A DNA stretch of 64,000 nucleotides from Desulfurococcaceae archaeon AG1 (GCA_003116855.1 BEWT01000005.1:62001-126000); one strand, 5' to 3'; counted from the stretch's first letter, positions 54,146-63,466 are shown. The notes: a model not told the origin generated them from the letters alone. Translations and numbers: made by a program.

Positions 54146-55150
54146 ATGGTTAGGGTGATACGAGTATCATATAGCAATATAAACGATATCAGGGGCACAC
54201 TGGCATACTGGTTTGCAAACACAGCATGCCAGATCCTCCTAGGTCAGAGGGAATGTGATGTGGCTGGGGAAGCGTATGATTTTCTACCGACAATCGCATC
54301 GAGGCTAGAGGCTATAAAAGACGAGCTCCTAGGTATAAAGGCTGAACACGTATTCCAGGAGATCAAAGTCACCAACAAATATAGGATCAGTGTTGGGGAC
54401 GCAATATCGATTCTAACATCGACAAGCCCCAGGGAGGAGTTCTTCTATGCACCATCACACCTCTTCATAGAGTATGGCGAGTTTCTAGAGGGCTTTCTAA
54501 ACACTGATATCTATAAACGTGATAAGATATTCATAAGCAACATCGTCATATCACTAGCACTCGTTGGAGCGGCGATGGCATACTCATACACAGTATCTAG
54601 GGGAGGGGTGAATGTGCATGGCTATATAGGCTATACAGGGGTGTCAATGATTAAAGGAGAGGCGTTGAATAGATATCGAGCGTTGAGAAAAAGCAGCAAC
54701 GTGATAAGGATATTAGCTATGAATGAAGCGCCATGGGAGACTGTTGAGCTTGCGGTTGCATCAATACTGGTTAGAGACGACCTGAAGCCAGCTGAGTGGG
54801 ATACGTTTGAGGTTGTGGAGGCATATAGAGGCACCAGTAAAATCAACATTGCAAGCTATAGAGTATCACATATATCAACACTGGCATCGGTGATTAGCAG
54901 GGAATTCGCAGAGGGGTTCCTAGAGCTTGTGAATAGATATGGGAGGGATAAGAGTGTTAAAAAGCTGGCAGATCATATAGCTAGAAACATATATCTATAC
55001 TCACTCTATAGAGACCCTCAATATATGTATCAAGCCCTGAGACCTCTGATGTCCAAAGGCATTGACGAGAGGTTCCAAGAGGTCATAGCTGGCTGGGGAG
55101 ACATAGCGAATAAGATGCTGGGGATTGCGGGATGGTGGGCAGGGGAATAG
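54146..55150 (+). CDS. cas8a: Type I-A large subunit, Cas8a family (divergent)
   Basis: A protein of about 334 residues in the large-subunit position between cas5 and cas3'. It begins MVRVIRVSYSNINDIRGTLAYWF and contains FISNIVISLALVGAAMAYSYTVSRGG. It lacks the zinc-type CxxC of the first operon's Cas8a. The call rests mainly on position and size; which Cas8a subgroup it belongs to is unclear. ATG 54146 follows GGGTGGGAGG; GTG 54134 is possible. It overlaps cas3' by 19 bases. Confidence 0.65.
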   Translation: MVRVIRVSYSNINDIRGTLAYWFANTACQILLGQRECDVAGEAYDFLPTIASRLEAIKDELLGIKAEHVFQEIKVTNKYRISVGDAISILTSTSPREEFFYAPSHLFIEYGEFLEGFLNTDIYKRDKIFISNIVISLALVGAAMAYSYTVSRGGVNVHGYIGYTGVSMIKGEALNRYRALRKSSNVIRILAMNEAPWETVELAVASILVRDDLKPAEWDTFEVVEAYRGTSKINIASYRVSHISTLASVISREFAEGFLELVNRYGRDKSVKKLADHIARNIYLYSLYRDPQYMYQALRPLMSKGIDERFQEVIAGWGDIANKMLGIAGWWAGE

Positions 55151-56886
55151 ATCCTGGAGATGCAGATAGAATCGCTGGGAAGATGGTTGAAAAGAATGCA
55201 TGGATAGCTGTGCTGAGACTACCAACAGGCTTTGGCAAATCAACATCATCCCCGATTATCTTCAACAGACTCCACGGGCTTGGGCTGGCTGATAGAATGA
55301 TCCATGTGCTGCCGCTCAGAGCCATCGTGGAGGATCTATATGTTAGGTTTTTATGCAGCGAAGCCAGAGAAGACCTCAGAGGCGTGTATGAAGCACTTAT
55401 AGGGGCAGGTATTGGGAGGGGTGATATAGCATTCCAATCAGGTGATCTTCTGCTTAAACACAGCACCATCGAATGTAGGGAGGGGGAGAGCTATAGTGCT
55501 AAGAAGGATCCTCTGTTTGATTCGAGAGCTGTTATAACAACACTAGACTCGTTCATGATGAATCTTATGAAGATCCCAGTGGCAGAGGTCTTCAAGGCGA
55601 AGAGGCACTATGCATCCCCACTAGCCAGGATATTTGTATCGGCTGTCTTCCTGGATGAGGCACACTATGTATCAGGTGACCCAAGATCTATTGCATCCAC
55701 AAAACTACTGGCAGAATATGCCCAGAATGCTAGAGTACCCCTAATACTTATGAGTGCAACAATAGGCAGAAACCACATAGAGAAGATCGTTGGGAACCAT
55801 CTGAAAGCAATCACAGCATGCCTGGAGGGGGACAGGATCGGGGGTAGATGCGATGTAGAAATAGATGGTAAGGAGTTCATCGAAAAGGCATCGTCTATCA
55901 GCTGGAGGATACGGATGATAGATGAGGATATGGTTGTGGATAAGGCTGCCGAGCTTGTCGGGATAGGCAAAAGGGTTCTGATACTGGTTAGAAGCGTCAA
56001 AAGATCTGCAGAGATATATAGGAGGCTGAGGGAGAGGGGTGTCGAGTCTCGACTACTGCATGCAGGGCTAACCCTCAGAGATAGGGGGGAGGTGCTTTCC
56101 GATGTCAGATCTATGCTGGAGACGAAGAGAGGATTCGCCCTGGTAGCAACGCCTGTGATCAACGCAGGTGTTGATATGAGCTTCGACGCAGCCATAGTCG
56201 AGGCTGCTGACTTCACATCTATAATCCAGATATGCGGGAGAGTCTGTAGATCTGAGCTATGTGGAGATGCGGAGGTATTCATAGTGGCACAGAGATCGAG
56301 CAAATATGTTTTGGATGAGATCGATAAACTCAAAAATATAGACCTGAGGATACCGTTCGATATAAAAGATAGAAAGGGGTATGCAGTACTCCTAGAAATA
56401 GATGCTAGCAACACAGATATAAAGGGAGTTGGGCGTGAGATCCTAGATCTCTTCGGCCTCTTCTACCCATTCTATGTATCGCAGAAAGATATCACGAAAT
56501 ACCTCCTAGAGAATATGGGATCCCCGGCTAGGAGGAGCCTGCTGATCCAGGTATTCATAGATCCTGGCAGGGATGGGATAGAACTGAGGGATGTCCTGGG
56601 CAAAATGATCACGGTGGATGCGTGGGATGTGAAGAGATGCAGAGAATATGCCGATAGCTATCTAGAGATCGCTGAGGAGAATGGAGAACTAGTGGTTAGA
56701 GAGAACAAGGAGGCTTGGGAGAGGATAAGGATGAACCTTGAGCACCCGTTGAGACTATATAGAAGCCTGTTCCATGCAAGGACGAGTGGATCGAGATATG
56801 TGGTTGCAGGAGGCATTCTGATCAGGGGTGAAGGTTATGACAAAGAAGCCGGGCTGCTATGCATACAAGAAGGGGGAGAGGGCTGA
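55132..56886 (+). CDS. cas3': Type I-A CRISPR helicase Cas3'
   Basis: A 584-residue superfamily 2 helicase. Motif I is LRLPTGFGKSTSS, motif II FLDEAHYVSGD, motif III LMSATIG, and motif VI IIQICGRVCRSEL. There is no HD domain; cas3'' follows with a 50-base overlap. It is arranged like the first operon's helicase but is clearly distinct in sequence (GFGKS against GSGKS). Confidence 0.92.
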   Translation: MVGRGIDPGDADRIAGKMVEKNAWIAVLRLPTGFGKSTSSPIIFNRLHGLGLADRMIHVLPLRAIVEDLYVRFLCSEAREDLRGVYEALIGAGIGRGDIAFQSGDLLLKHSTIECREGESYSAKKDPLFDSRAVITTLDSFMMNLMKIPVAEVFKAKRHYASPLARIFVSAVFLDEAHYVSGDPRSIASTKLLAEYAQNARVPLILMSATIGRNHIEKIVGNHLKAITACLEGDRIGGRCDVEIDGKEFIEKASSISWRIRMIDEDMVVDKAAELVGIGKRVLILVRSVKRSAEIYRRLRERGVESRLLHAGLTLRDRGEVLSDVRSMLETKRGFALVATPVINAGVDMSFDAAIVEAADFTSIIQICGRVCRSELCGDAEVFIVAQRSSKYVLDEIDKLKNIDLRIPFDIKDRKGYAVLLEIDASNTDIKGVGREILDLFGLFYPFYVSQKDITKYLLENMGSPARRSLLIQVFIDPGRDGIELRDVLGKMITVDAWDVKRCREYADSYLEIAEENGELVVRENKEAWERIRMNLEHPLRLYRSLFHARTSGSRYVVAGGILIRGEGYDKEAGLLCIQEGGEG

Positions 56887-57568
56887 GAATCTGGCTGAAC
56901 ATCTAGCTGGTGTTGCCCGATGCTGCAGAGAGCACAAGCTCCTAGCACCTGTTGCATCGAAGATAGCTAGGAACTATGGGTTGTCCAAGGATTATGTGGA
57001 GGATATGATTGTAGCTGCATGTCTGCTCCACGACATCGGAAAGGCTGATAGGAAATACCAGGATCTATGTCTATCCAGTGGGTGTGAGGAATTTTCTGGA
57101 CACGATGTGAGGGGCTATAAGCTGGCTGCAACGGCCCTTAAAAGGCTTGAGGATTCGTCTAGGATTGCTGTCAATACCGGGATGGCTGATGTCCTGAATA
57201 TAGCACTGCTAATCCCGATCCTCATGCATCACTACTTCCAGAGGGGTATAGATAATCTGAGGAATGATCTGGATATAATCGATGAGATAGATGTACACCC
57301 ACAATGCATAGAGGATCTCCACATGGTGCTCGAACTAAGAACAGAGCTATTTAAAAACGAATATGTGGAGAACCTAGTGTCCACTGTGTTAGGGCTTATC
57401 ACAGATGGTAGGGTAAGGCTTGTCCCGGTATATCGTTTCGCCAGTGTACCAGATCTTCTGAATGATCTGCAGTCATATACAAACCTACTCCAGAAACACA
57501 GTGCCATAGCTGTGACAGCGATTCTGAATGAATGTGATGGGTGGGTTGCACGTGTTAGGAGGGGATAG
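56837..57568 (+). CDS. cas3'': Type I-A HD nuclease Cas3''
   Basis: An HD nuclease of about 243 residues. RAENLAEHLAGVARCCREH supplies the first histidine, AACLLHDIGKADRKYQDL the HD pair, FSGHDVRGYKL and ILMHHYFQ the later histidines. ATG 56837 follows GGGGTGAAGG; GTG 56828 is possible. The gene overlaps both neighbours. Confidence 0.9.
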   Translation: MTKKPGCYAYKKGERAENLAEHLAGVARCCREHKLLAPVASKIARNYGLSKDYVEDMIVAACLLHDIGKADRKYQDLCLSSGCEEFSGHDVRGYKLAATALKRLEDSSRIAVNTGMADVLNIALLIPILMHHYFQRGIDNLRNDLDIIDEIDVHPQCIEDLHMVLELRTELFKNEYVENLVSTVLGLITDGRVRLVPVYRFASVPDLLNDLQSYTNLLQKHSAIAVTAILNECDGWVARVRRG

Positions 57569-58481
57569 GGAGATCTACTGCTTAAATGTGTCAATTATGC
57601 CGGAGGAGACTATCAAGATATATCCATTCACATCTAGGGTGCTCAAGAGCATAGCTATTCAGAAGATGTTGAGGAGCCACAGGGATCTCATACTCTCTAG
57701 GGATAAATACAAGCCCCTATTCATATCCATGCTCTCGGATGGCAATGGTAGGAGGCTGTATTCGCTGTACAATTCAAAGCCACAGATCCTGCTGCGGGAC
57801 AGGATATATCGTGGAAGAATATGCATCTCCCCAAGAGGCGGTGCATCGATAGATCCAGAGCTAGAGGGCTTTGTAGAAACACCATTCGGAAGGATCATAT
57901 ACTATGTAGAGTCTATAGAGATCCACAGGCTATCAAGCCTATCACTTAGACTGGATGGGAGGCTTTATGTCGAGTTCTTATCCCCTGTCCTGCTATCATC
58001 TAAGATCATCATGTATAGCGGTGGAAACGGGGTGAGGGCTGAGCTGTTCAGGATCCCATCTCCAGGGGCGATCATAGCATATTCTCTGAAGCTGTGGAAC
58101 TCGATATCGCCTCCACAGTATAGGCTGCCAAGACCATGCGATGATGAAACAGCCAGGAGATATGAAGCTATATTCTCAGTCAGAGCGGAGGCATGCACAG
58201 GTGTCGAAATGGCAGAGATAAGATCGGTGGTTGTTGAGACAGGGAGGAGAAGAGATGGAGGGGCAAAAACAGACACAGCATTCGAAGGCAAAATCAGATT
58301 CAAAATAGCATGTGAAGAGATAGAAGAAATAGCATCGAAAACACTAGCACTAGCACAACACCTAGGAATAGGAAGAAGCAGAGGAATAGGACTAGGAGAA
58401 ATACAGCTAACACCACAACCAACAAAAACACATACAAAAGCTTATAAGCTAGATAAGAATTTGGAACAAAAAAGCAAATAG
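57552..58481 (+). CDS. cas6: CRISPR repeat endoribonuclease Cas6
   Basis: Cuts pre-crRNA within repeats, leaving the 8-base 5' tag. The protein has about 309 residues: an N-terminal ferredoxin-like strand (IYCLNVSIMPEETIKIYPFTSRVL) and the diagnostic C-terminal glycine-rich loop LGIGRSRGIGLGEI. The middle has EFLSPVLLSSKIIMYSG, the paired RAMP pattern. The start is uncertain: GTG 57552 is chosen, with ATG 57528 and GTG 57588 as alternatives. It is the only cas6 in the window, so it may process both arrays, whose repeats share the hairpin core. Confidence 0.85.
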   Translation: MLGGDREIYCLNVSIMPEETIKIYPFTSRVLKSIAIQKMLRSHRDLILSRDKYKPLFISMLSDGNGRRLYSLYNSKPQILLRDRIYRGRICISPRGGASIDPELEGFVETPFGRIIYYVESIEIHRLSSLSLRLDGRLYVEFLSPVLLSSKIIMYSGGNGVRAELFRIPSPGAIIAYSLKLWNSISPPQYRLPRPCDDETARRYEAIFSVRAEACTGVEMAEIRSVVVETGRRRDGGAKTDTAFEGKIRFKIACEEIEEIASKTLALAQHLGIGRSRGIGLGEIQLTPQPTKTHTKAYKLDKNLEQKSK

Positions 58482-58810
58482 ATCAGCGATTTTACTATAA
58501 CGGAATAAAAGAATAAGGCTCTCGATTGTAAGAAGATCGAGGCTGGGCTTTTTATCCACACTTGCTACGAGAAGGATGGAACTAAAAGATAGAATAGTGC
58601 TTAACGTGAGGATCTGAGATTAAGGTGGCGAGAAGAAGCTATGAGGAGAATGTGGCTAGTCCTGAGGAGTGCTTATCGTTTCTCCCTACTGCTTAGTGGT
58701 TGGGAGTTCCACTCACCCAAAGGACTCGCTTAGCTTATCCCACGGCTCATGGGTGGCTGTTGAGCCCAGCGATACAGGCTCCTATTGCCTAGACAGGCTC
58801 TATAAAAATA
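58482..58810 (+). other. Downstream of cas6: no gene, hairpin-rich right half
   Basis: About 330 bases without a plausible coding frame. The right half (58690-58800) is relatively G/C-rich and full of short stems, described separately; the left half is featureless. Confidence 0.5.
58690..58800 (+). ncRNA. Candidate structured RNA or element end (multiple hairpins)
   Basis: TGGGAGT (58701-58707) pairs with ACT/CCCA (58711-58719), GGCTCA (58744-58749) with TGAGCC (58761-58766), and GCCT (58787-58790) can pair with AGGC on either side (58776-58779 or 58795-58798), giving two alternative folds. A T/A-rich run follows. I do not recognise the class. It might be a small RNA or the end of a lost insertion element. 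Confidence 0.3.
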
Positions 58811-59083
58811 ATGAAATATTTAAGATTTTCTAGTCTTTCTCAGCATTTGTCCTCAATATATAGTGATATATCTGCTTGTGAGAAGAGGGTTGAGAGATTT
58901 ATCGAGCTGCTTGGGAATCGATATTTAGTTGGTGGGGTGGTTCTTCTGGCTAGGGTTGTTCTTGGCGATCTGGTTCCGGCTCTTTCTAGCTGGATCCTCT
59001 GTGTTGATGAGGAGGGGGGATATGCACTATATCTGTTAAGCTGCCAGACTTGGTTGATGATTAGGATAGGAGGATATACATAG
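58811..59083 (+). pseudogene. Unrecognised small frame, probably a gene remnant
   Basis: Ninety codons (KYLRFSSLSQHLSSIYSD ... GGVVLLARVVLGDLVPALSSW). The last codons (QTWLMIRIGGYT) look unnatural, and a second frame from about 59071 continues protein-like for 40 codons (YIALYIAARATMDYRVAAAL) before a stop near 59200. This suggests a frameshifted remnant. No family was recognised. Confidence 0.35.
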
Positions 59084-59177
59084 CACTATACATCGCTGCT
59101 AGAGCCACGATGGATTATAGAGTTGCCGCTGCCCTCCACATCTACTCTGTTAGAAATAAGGTTGCTGTCCACCGTTC

Positions 59178-59311
59178 ACCGTTCTCCCGAGAGCGGTTTT
59201 GACCACCCTCGGGTTCATCACGGTTTCCCCTAGCCCCCTCCCCACGGTTCACCCATGGGTCTCGGGAACCAGGGGTCACTAACACTCATAACCTCCAGAG
59301 CTTATAAGTTT
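59178..59311 (+). repeat. Dispersed repeat, copy 1
   Basis: Similar in sequence and order to 63805-63962. Both begin ACCGTT, then CCCGAGAGCGGT, pair CCCGAG with a downstream CTCGGG (here 59186-59191 with 59208-59213), continue through AGCCCCCTC and GGGGTCA, and end CTTATAAGTTT. The loop of the first hairpin is longer in copy 2. The 3' end resembles a TATA box. The function is unknown. Confidence 0.65.
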
Positions 59312-59447
59312 CCCTGAATATGAAGAATTCTAGAAACAATCAAAAAAGAAAACAGCCAAGCACTGTGATGAGGGCTTTGGCGTGTTCCAAGGTCTACTCT
59401 AAGATCCCGAGGGCTATAGAAGTTGAAAACCCTATGCCTGGCAGGCA

Positions 59448-59723
59448 ATGCTGTATAGGGGGATTTTATATGCATATTCAATACTGGATCTCGAAAAACC
59501 AGTTCTTATCAAGATAGAGCCGCCGGTGGATAAGAGGGAGAGGCTAAGAACAATGCTGGAGGGGAGGAGAGTAACTGTTAGAGGGAAGACATACTGGGTT
59601 GGAGGTCTTCTGAAGAAGATTAGAGGAGAGAGGATAGCATCATGGGTATACCTAATGCTGAAGAAATCCATCAAAGCGATAGAGGAAACCTGTAGAGGGA
59701 GATACAGGATAATAAAGATCTAG
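59448..59723 (+). CDS. Small basic protein, unknown
   Basis: 91 residues: MLYRGILYAYSILDLEKPVL, then VDKRERLRTMLEGRRVTVRGKTYWVGG and a basic C-terminal helix. The composition is protein-like and the frame opens seven codons upstream of ATG 59448. An overlapping frame at 59320-59517 begins right after the dispersed repeat but looks less coding. No family was recognised; it may be the intact end of a larger broken gene. Confidence 0.4.
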   Translation: MLYRGILYAYSILDLEKPVLIKIEPPVDKRERLRTMLEGRRVTVRGKTYWVGGLLKKIRGERIASWVYLMLKKSIKAIEETCRGRYRIIKI

Positions 59724-59754
59724 GCTTTGAAGAATATTATGAGGCTCTAGCCTT

Positions 59755-60507
59755 CTACACGTTTTCTGCCCTAGTTTTGCTGGCTGTTGTTCTCTGTAGC
59801 TGTATTGTTTCTAGCTTTTCTAGGTCTCTCCATATCTCTATCTCTATATTGTTTATTATTATGTAGTGTCTATTCTGCTGGCTGCTGTCTATATATATGT
59901 ATTTGGATCCCCATGGGAGTTCATGGGTTTTAAACCCTCCCGAGTGCATATGCCCATTAATCACTAGCATCGGTCTTATGATCTTTATTGCTTCGAGGGC
60001 GGTTTTGGATCCTATACCCTCCACCATGAATGGGAATAGGTTTGGTAGATAGGGTGTCTCGTGGATCAGAAGTATATCTATCTCTTGATCTGCAAGCCTC
60101 CTGGCTATTTCCAGAAACTCCTCGGGTTTCCTCCTAGGAACCCCTTTTCTCTGCCTGCGACCAGTTGATATTATCCCGCTTATGCCTGTGACACGGAGAC
60201 CTCCTATATCATATACTCTTCCATCATCCATGAGAACCGGTAGATACTCCTTGGCTCTAATGTTGTAAAGCCTGGTGAGGACATCCATGTTCTCGTGGTT
60301 ACCATAGATTGTGAGTACAACTGTTCTCCTAAGCAGCTCGTAGAACTCAGCCTCATTGACTGTATGACCCCAATCACCACAGGATAACAGATACTCTGGA
60401 CTGTGATAGTCCACGATCGATAAGAGCCACTCCCAAGCCCTACCCTCGTCGAAGCCCTTATAGATCCTCTTGTCATAGTGCAGATCGCAGATAACCATGA
60501 TCCTCAA
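59755..60507 (-). CDS. Calcineurin-like metallophosphoesterase
   Basis: A 250-residue phosphoesterase with the full two-metal motif series: ICDLHYD at the N terminus, LLSCGDWGH, TIYGNHENMD, ILLIHETPY and VINGHMHSGG. Substrates in this superfamily range from nucleotides to nucleic acid ends; none can be inferred here. The C-terminal tail is short. It is last in a minus-strand series after the Panacea-like and ATPase genes, with a 67-base gap. Confidence 0.88.
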   Translation of the reverse strand: MRIMVICDLHYDKRIYKGFDEGRAWEWLLSIVDYHSPEYLLSCGDWGHTVNEAEFYELLRRTVVLTIYGNHENMDVLTRLYNIRAKEYLPVLMDDGRVYDIGGLRVTGISGIISTGRRQRKGVPRRKPEEFLEIARRLADQEIDILLIHETPYLPNLFPFMVEGIGSKTALEAIKIIRPMLVINGHMHSGGFKTHELPWGSKYIYIDSSQQNRHYIIINNIEIEIWRDLEKLETIQLQRTTASKTRAENV

Positions 60508-60574
60508 ATCAAGCCGCCCCAGCTTTTCTTCTCCCCATATAATATCCCTTCAAGAATCAAATGTTCAAGCATTA

Positions 60575-61309
60575 TTAGCCCTTAATAGCCTCTGCTGCTG
60601 TGTTGAGGATCTCGGTGTATAGGTTCTTCGCCCTGTTCCTGATAGTTGTTGGTAGTGGTTCTTTTGATGATGCGTGTTTATTCATCTCCTCTAGCAGATC
60701 TAGTAGATCCTTTGTTATCTCGTTAAGACGTTTAACATCATATGTTGAGAGGTGTCCCACGGCTATGGCGTAGAGGGCTAGCATCTCCTTTGGTAGCATT
60801 TCGAATGCTTCTCTATACTCATCGTATAGCCTTCCCACCAGCTCGATAACACTATCTCGATCCCTATCTACGCTCCTAGCAAGCTCGAAGATCTCTCTAT
60901 ACCAGTCAAAGCCTTTCACACCGTATTCCTCATACACCCTTGTAAGCAACATCTTCAAAGGCATGAAACCATACTCTCTAATCACCTTATCTACAACTCT
61001 CCTCACATCCTCGGGAAGAGGCGGTGGCTCTTCCAAGGCTATATATCTCACCTCGGGTCCAGCATCAACATATAGACGTTCCGATCTAACCAGAGTATCA
61101 AGAACATCGAGAACCTCCCTTGAGAAGGGTCCGAAGACCCATCGCTTCCACTCAATATCTGTAATCCTGTGACCAAGCTCCTTAGAAGATATAGCATCAA
61201 CCAAGAATAGAAGCTTCATCAAACGCGTACGCCCAACACCTCTTGGGAAGCGGGAGACCATATAGAGTATAATATCGCTCAACAGCGGAATACCGATCTT
61301 CACCCCCAT
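60575..61309 (-). CDS. Panacea/SocA-like protein
   Basis: 244 residues. The N-terminal part has RTRLMKLLFLVDAISSKELG then DIEWKRWVFGPFSREVLDVLDTL, the KLL..D/YGPFS pattern of Panacea (DUF4065, SocA-like) proteins. The C-terminal half is helical and unrecognised. Panacea proteins often act as antitoxins or phage-associated factors. It lies 31 bases after the STAND-like ATPase on the same strand, probably in one operon. The relative at 10618-11124 shares only the core pattern. Confidence 0.55.
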   Translation of the reverse strand: MGVKIGIPLLSDIILYMVSRFPRGVGRTRLMKLLFLVDAISSKELGHRITDIEWKRWVFGPFSREVLDVLDTLVRSERLYVDAGPEVRYIALEEPPPLPEDVRRVVDKVIREYGFMPLKMLLTRVYEEYGVKGFDWYREIFELARSVDRDRDSVIELVGRLYDEYREAFEMLPKEMLALYAIAVGHLSTYDVKRLNEITKDLLDLLEEMNKHASSKEPLPTTIRNRAKNLYTEILNTAAEAIKG

Positions 61310-61340
61310 ATCTAGATCCTAAAAACTTAAGAGAAAACAG

Positions 61341-62552
61341 CTATGCCATAGCTTCTCTGACAACGTCTTCTGGGGAGATCCTCCGGCTTCTCTTCCTAGC
61401 CATTGCTTTTAATGCGTGGTAGTATGCTGGGATCTGGAATGCGTATTCCCTGCCTATCCATGGTTCACTTGGGATCTCAGAGATCTTATCTGCAGCTGCT
61501 ATGTATATAGCTATGTTTCTCTTGAGCATCACCGTCTTGAGGTCTATGTCTGCATCGTCTATATTGCTAGCAGCACTCCAAAGCTCCTCCCAGAGCCTCT
61601 CCCCAAAGGTTTTCTGCATCTTCTCTACAAATTTCGAGAGCCTCGTTAGAACCCTTCCCTCAAGCCATCTCTTCAACCCTCTTTTCCATATCCTCTCCAG
61701 AGCCCTCGGGTTCCCCCCAGCTAGTCTCCAGAGAAGCTCTCCAGACTCTTCATAGCCGATCCCGAGCTCCCTAGCGACCCTATAGTGAAGCCCTATCTGG
61801 TTTACGAGCTCCTCAGAAGCAATCCTAGATAGGTTCCACATAAAAGCCCAATTAACCTTGTCATTTACCTCATCCATGATCTCCTCCACTAGTGCGTCGC
61901 TTGTTAGTGCTATAACAGCTATCGATCCCCTTCTCCTAGAGTAAACTCTATTATCTTCTACTATTTCGTTTGCAGATACCTCTAGCCAGTCCCTAAAGGC
62001 TCCCAAGCTCTCCCTACCGCTAGCCCTAGCCTCATCCAGCACTATCAATATATTCTTACCTTTCTCAAACTTCCTAGCGATCCTATCTATTAGGATTGCT
62101 ATGAGCTTCGCTGCATCCACCAAACCCTTAACAACGCCCGACTGATCTAAAGAACCTCCGAGGCTCGATACTGCTTCTGCAAGCAACCCCCAAAGATCCG
62201 TAGAGCTATATGCACTAGACACATCCCAAGAAACCCTGGGCTTTGCAGAGACATAGACGAGCTCATAGCCGCTTTCAAAACCCTCCCGCTCAAGCTCTGC
62301 AAGGGAATATCTGAGAGCACTAAATAAAGTGCTCTTACCACATCCCTTGGGTCCATAGAGAACAGTGATTCGCCCTCCCTCAACAATGTTCTCCCCAGCA
62401 GCTATGTTTTTAACCTCCTCCTCACGATCTACGAATCTACCTAGACTAGTCTCATAGCTATGCATCCTGGAAATGATCTCATCGACTATGTCCCTATCCT
62501 CTCTCCGGATCCCCTCTTTTACAGCCACATACCCACCAAATATAGATATCAA
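61341..62552 (-). CDS. Archaeal STAND/AAA-type ATPase
   Basis: 403 residues with FVDREEEVKNIAAGENIVEGG leading into Walker A VLYGPKGCGKSTLFSALR, Walker B NILIVLDEARAS and GSIAVIALTSDALVEE as the sensor region, then LLWRLAGGNPRALERIWKRG, a typical helical lid of archaeal STAND-like ATPases. The C terminus is helical and ends in a basic KRSRRISPEDVV. This family is abundant in hyperthermophile accessory regions and mostly unstudied. It is first in a probable operon with the Panacea-like gene. Confidence 0.72.
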   Translation of the reverse strand: MISIFGGYVAVKEGIRREDRDIVDEIISRMHSYETSLGRFVDREEEVKNIAAGENIVEGGRITVLYGPKGCGKSTLFSALRYSLAELEREGFESGYELVYVSAKPRVSWDVSSAYSSTDLWGLLAEAVSSLGGSLDQSGVVKGLVDAAKLIAILIDRIARKFEKGKNILIVLDEARASGRESLGAFRDWLEVSANEIVEDNRVYSRRRGSIAVIALTSDALVEEIMDEVNDKVNWAFMWNLSRIASEELVNQIGLHYRVARELGIGYEESGELLWRLAGGNPRALERIWKRGLKRWLEGRVLTRLSKFVEKMQKTFGERLWEELWSAASNIDDADIDLKTVMLKRNIAIYIAAADKISEIPSEPWIGREYAFQIPAYYHALKAMARKRSRRISPEDVVREAMA

Positions 62553-62688
62553 AATAGATATATAGAAAGAGCAGAAGCTATATCCCTATCTCCATAATGA
62601 CTTCAAGATCTCTGGCGAAGGTCTTTTCAGTTAATGAAATATAGGCTGTTATAGCCTATGATTTATAGGTTTCCGTCGGATATAAGCT

Positions 62689-63465
62689 ATGGTGTTTGGT
62701 TTGAGGCTATCGATGCTTAGGTGGGCTGTGCTGTTTAATCTAGCTAAGGCTTTTAGACTAGGTCTTCCCGTTCCTGTGGGTCGTTTGGTTAGGGTTTTCA
62801 AGCTGAATTCAAGCCTTACATATAGGTTTCTCAGTGAGTTGGAGGCTGAGGATATGGTGGAGAGGGTTGGGAGGGGGCTGTGGGTTCTCAGAGATACTGC
62901 GAAGGCTAGAGCCCTGGCTGAATATGTATTGGAGCTTAGACCAGACTCTCCATTCGAGTACTGGGCTAGCATGGTTCCAGAGGTCTACTACTATATCCCA
63001 GATCCTCCTTTCAAGGAGTGGCTCGGCTTCCCAGAGAGATATCTTGTTATAGTTGATAAGATGCTTAAGGATAGGATAAACCCGCCTGAGGAGTATACCG
63101 TGATCTATACGGGTATGAGGGGTCGCTCCTGGAGCTATGATAGGAGCAGGGGGTATTCAAGGGGCGATCCTGAGCAATCTGTTGCAGACATACTTAGCTA
63201 TGACCCGAACTGGCCGATAGAGGTTGATCTCTATTGGAACATGGATAGACTCGACATGGACGATGTAGCCCGTAGATGCACCACCCTGGGACTTAGAAGG
63301 CTCTCAACATTCCTATCCTTCCTAGCCCTCGTAAGCAACCCACTCCCAGCCAAGATAACATTCAACTACCTAGCCCTGCTAGACTCTGAGATCCTGTGGA
63401 AGAACCTCAGCTACTACACAAACATAGTCTACGCCAACGGGGTAGCAGATAAGTGGGGGATCTAG
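62689..63465 (+). CDS. Winged-helix protein with unknown C-terminal domain
   Basis: 258 residues. The first about 65 residues are a winged helix (LFNLAKAFRLGLPVPVGRLVRVF, SSLTYRFLSELEAEDMVERVGRGLWVL). The remainder (YYYIPDPPFKEWLGFPERYLVI ... EVDLYWNMDRLDMDDVARRCTT) resembles the effector part of AbiEi-type antitoxins only loosely. The gene is followed one base later by a short frame. It is divergent from the ATPase operon and may regulate it. Confidence 0.55.
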   Translation: MVFGLRLSMLRWAVLFNLAKAFRLGLPVPVGRLVRVFKLNSSLTYRFLSELEAEDMVERVGRGLWVLRDTAKARALAEYVLELRPDSPFEYWASMVPEVYYYIPDPPFKEWLGFPERYLVIVDKMLKDRINPPEEYTVIYTGMRGRSWSYDRSRGYSRGDPEQSVADILSYDPNWPIEVDLYWNMDRLDMDDVARRCTTLGLRRLSTFLSFLALVSNPLPAKITFNYLALLDSEILWKNLSYYTNIVYANGVADKWGI

Positions 63466-63466
63466 G

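Noticed and set aside
55665-56414. 249-codon minus-strand frame opposite the second cas3'
   Set aside because: Antisense shadow of the helicase with unnatural Ser/Thr-rich composition.
37535-58481. cas1, cas2, cas4 or csa1 adaptation genes in the CRISPR region
   Set aside because: Every sizeable frame was read and none has the corresponding motifs.
59320-59517. 65-codon plus-strand gene after the dispersed repeat
   Set aside because: It overlaps the better-looking frame at 59448-59723 and its composition is not convincing.
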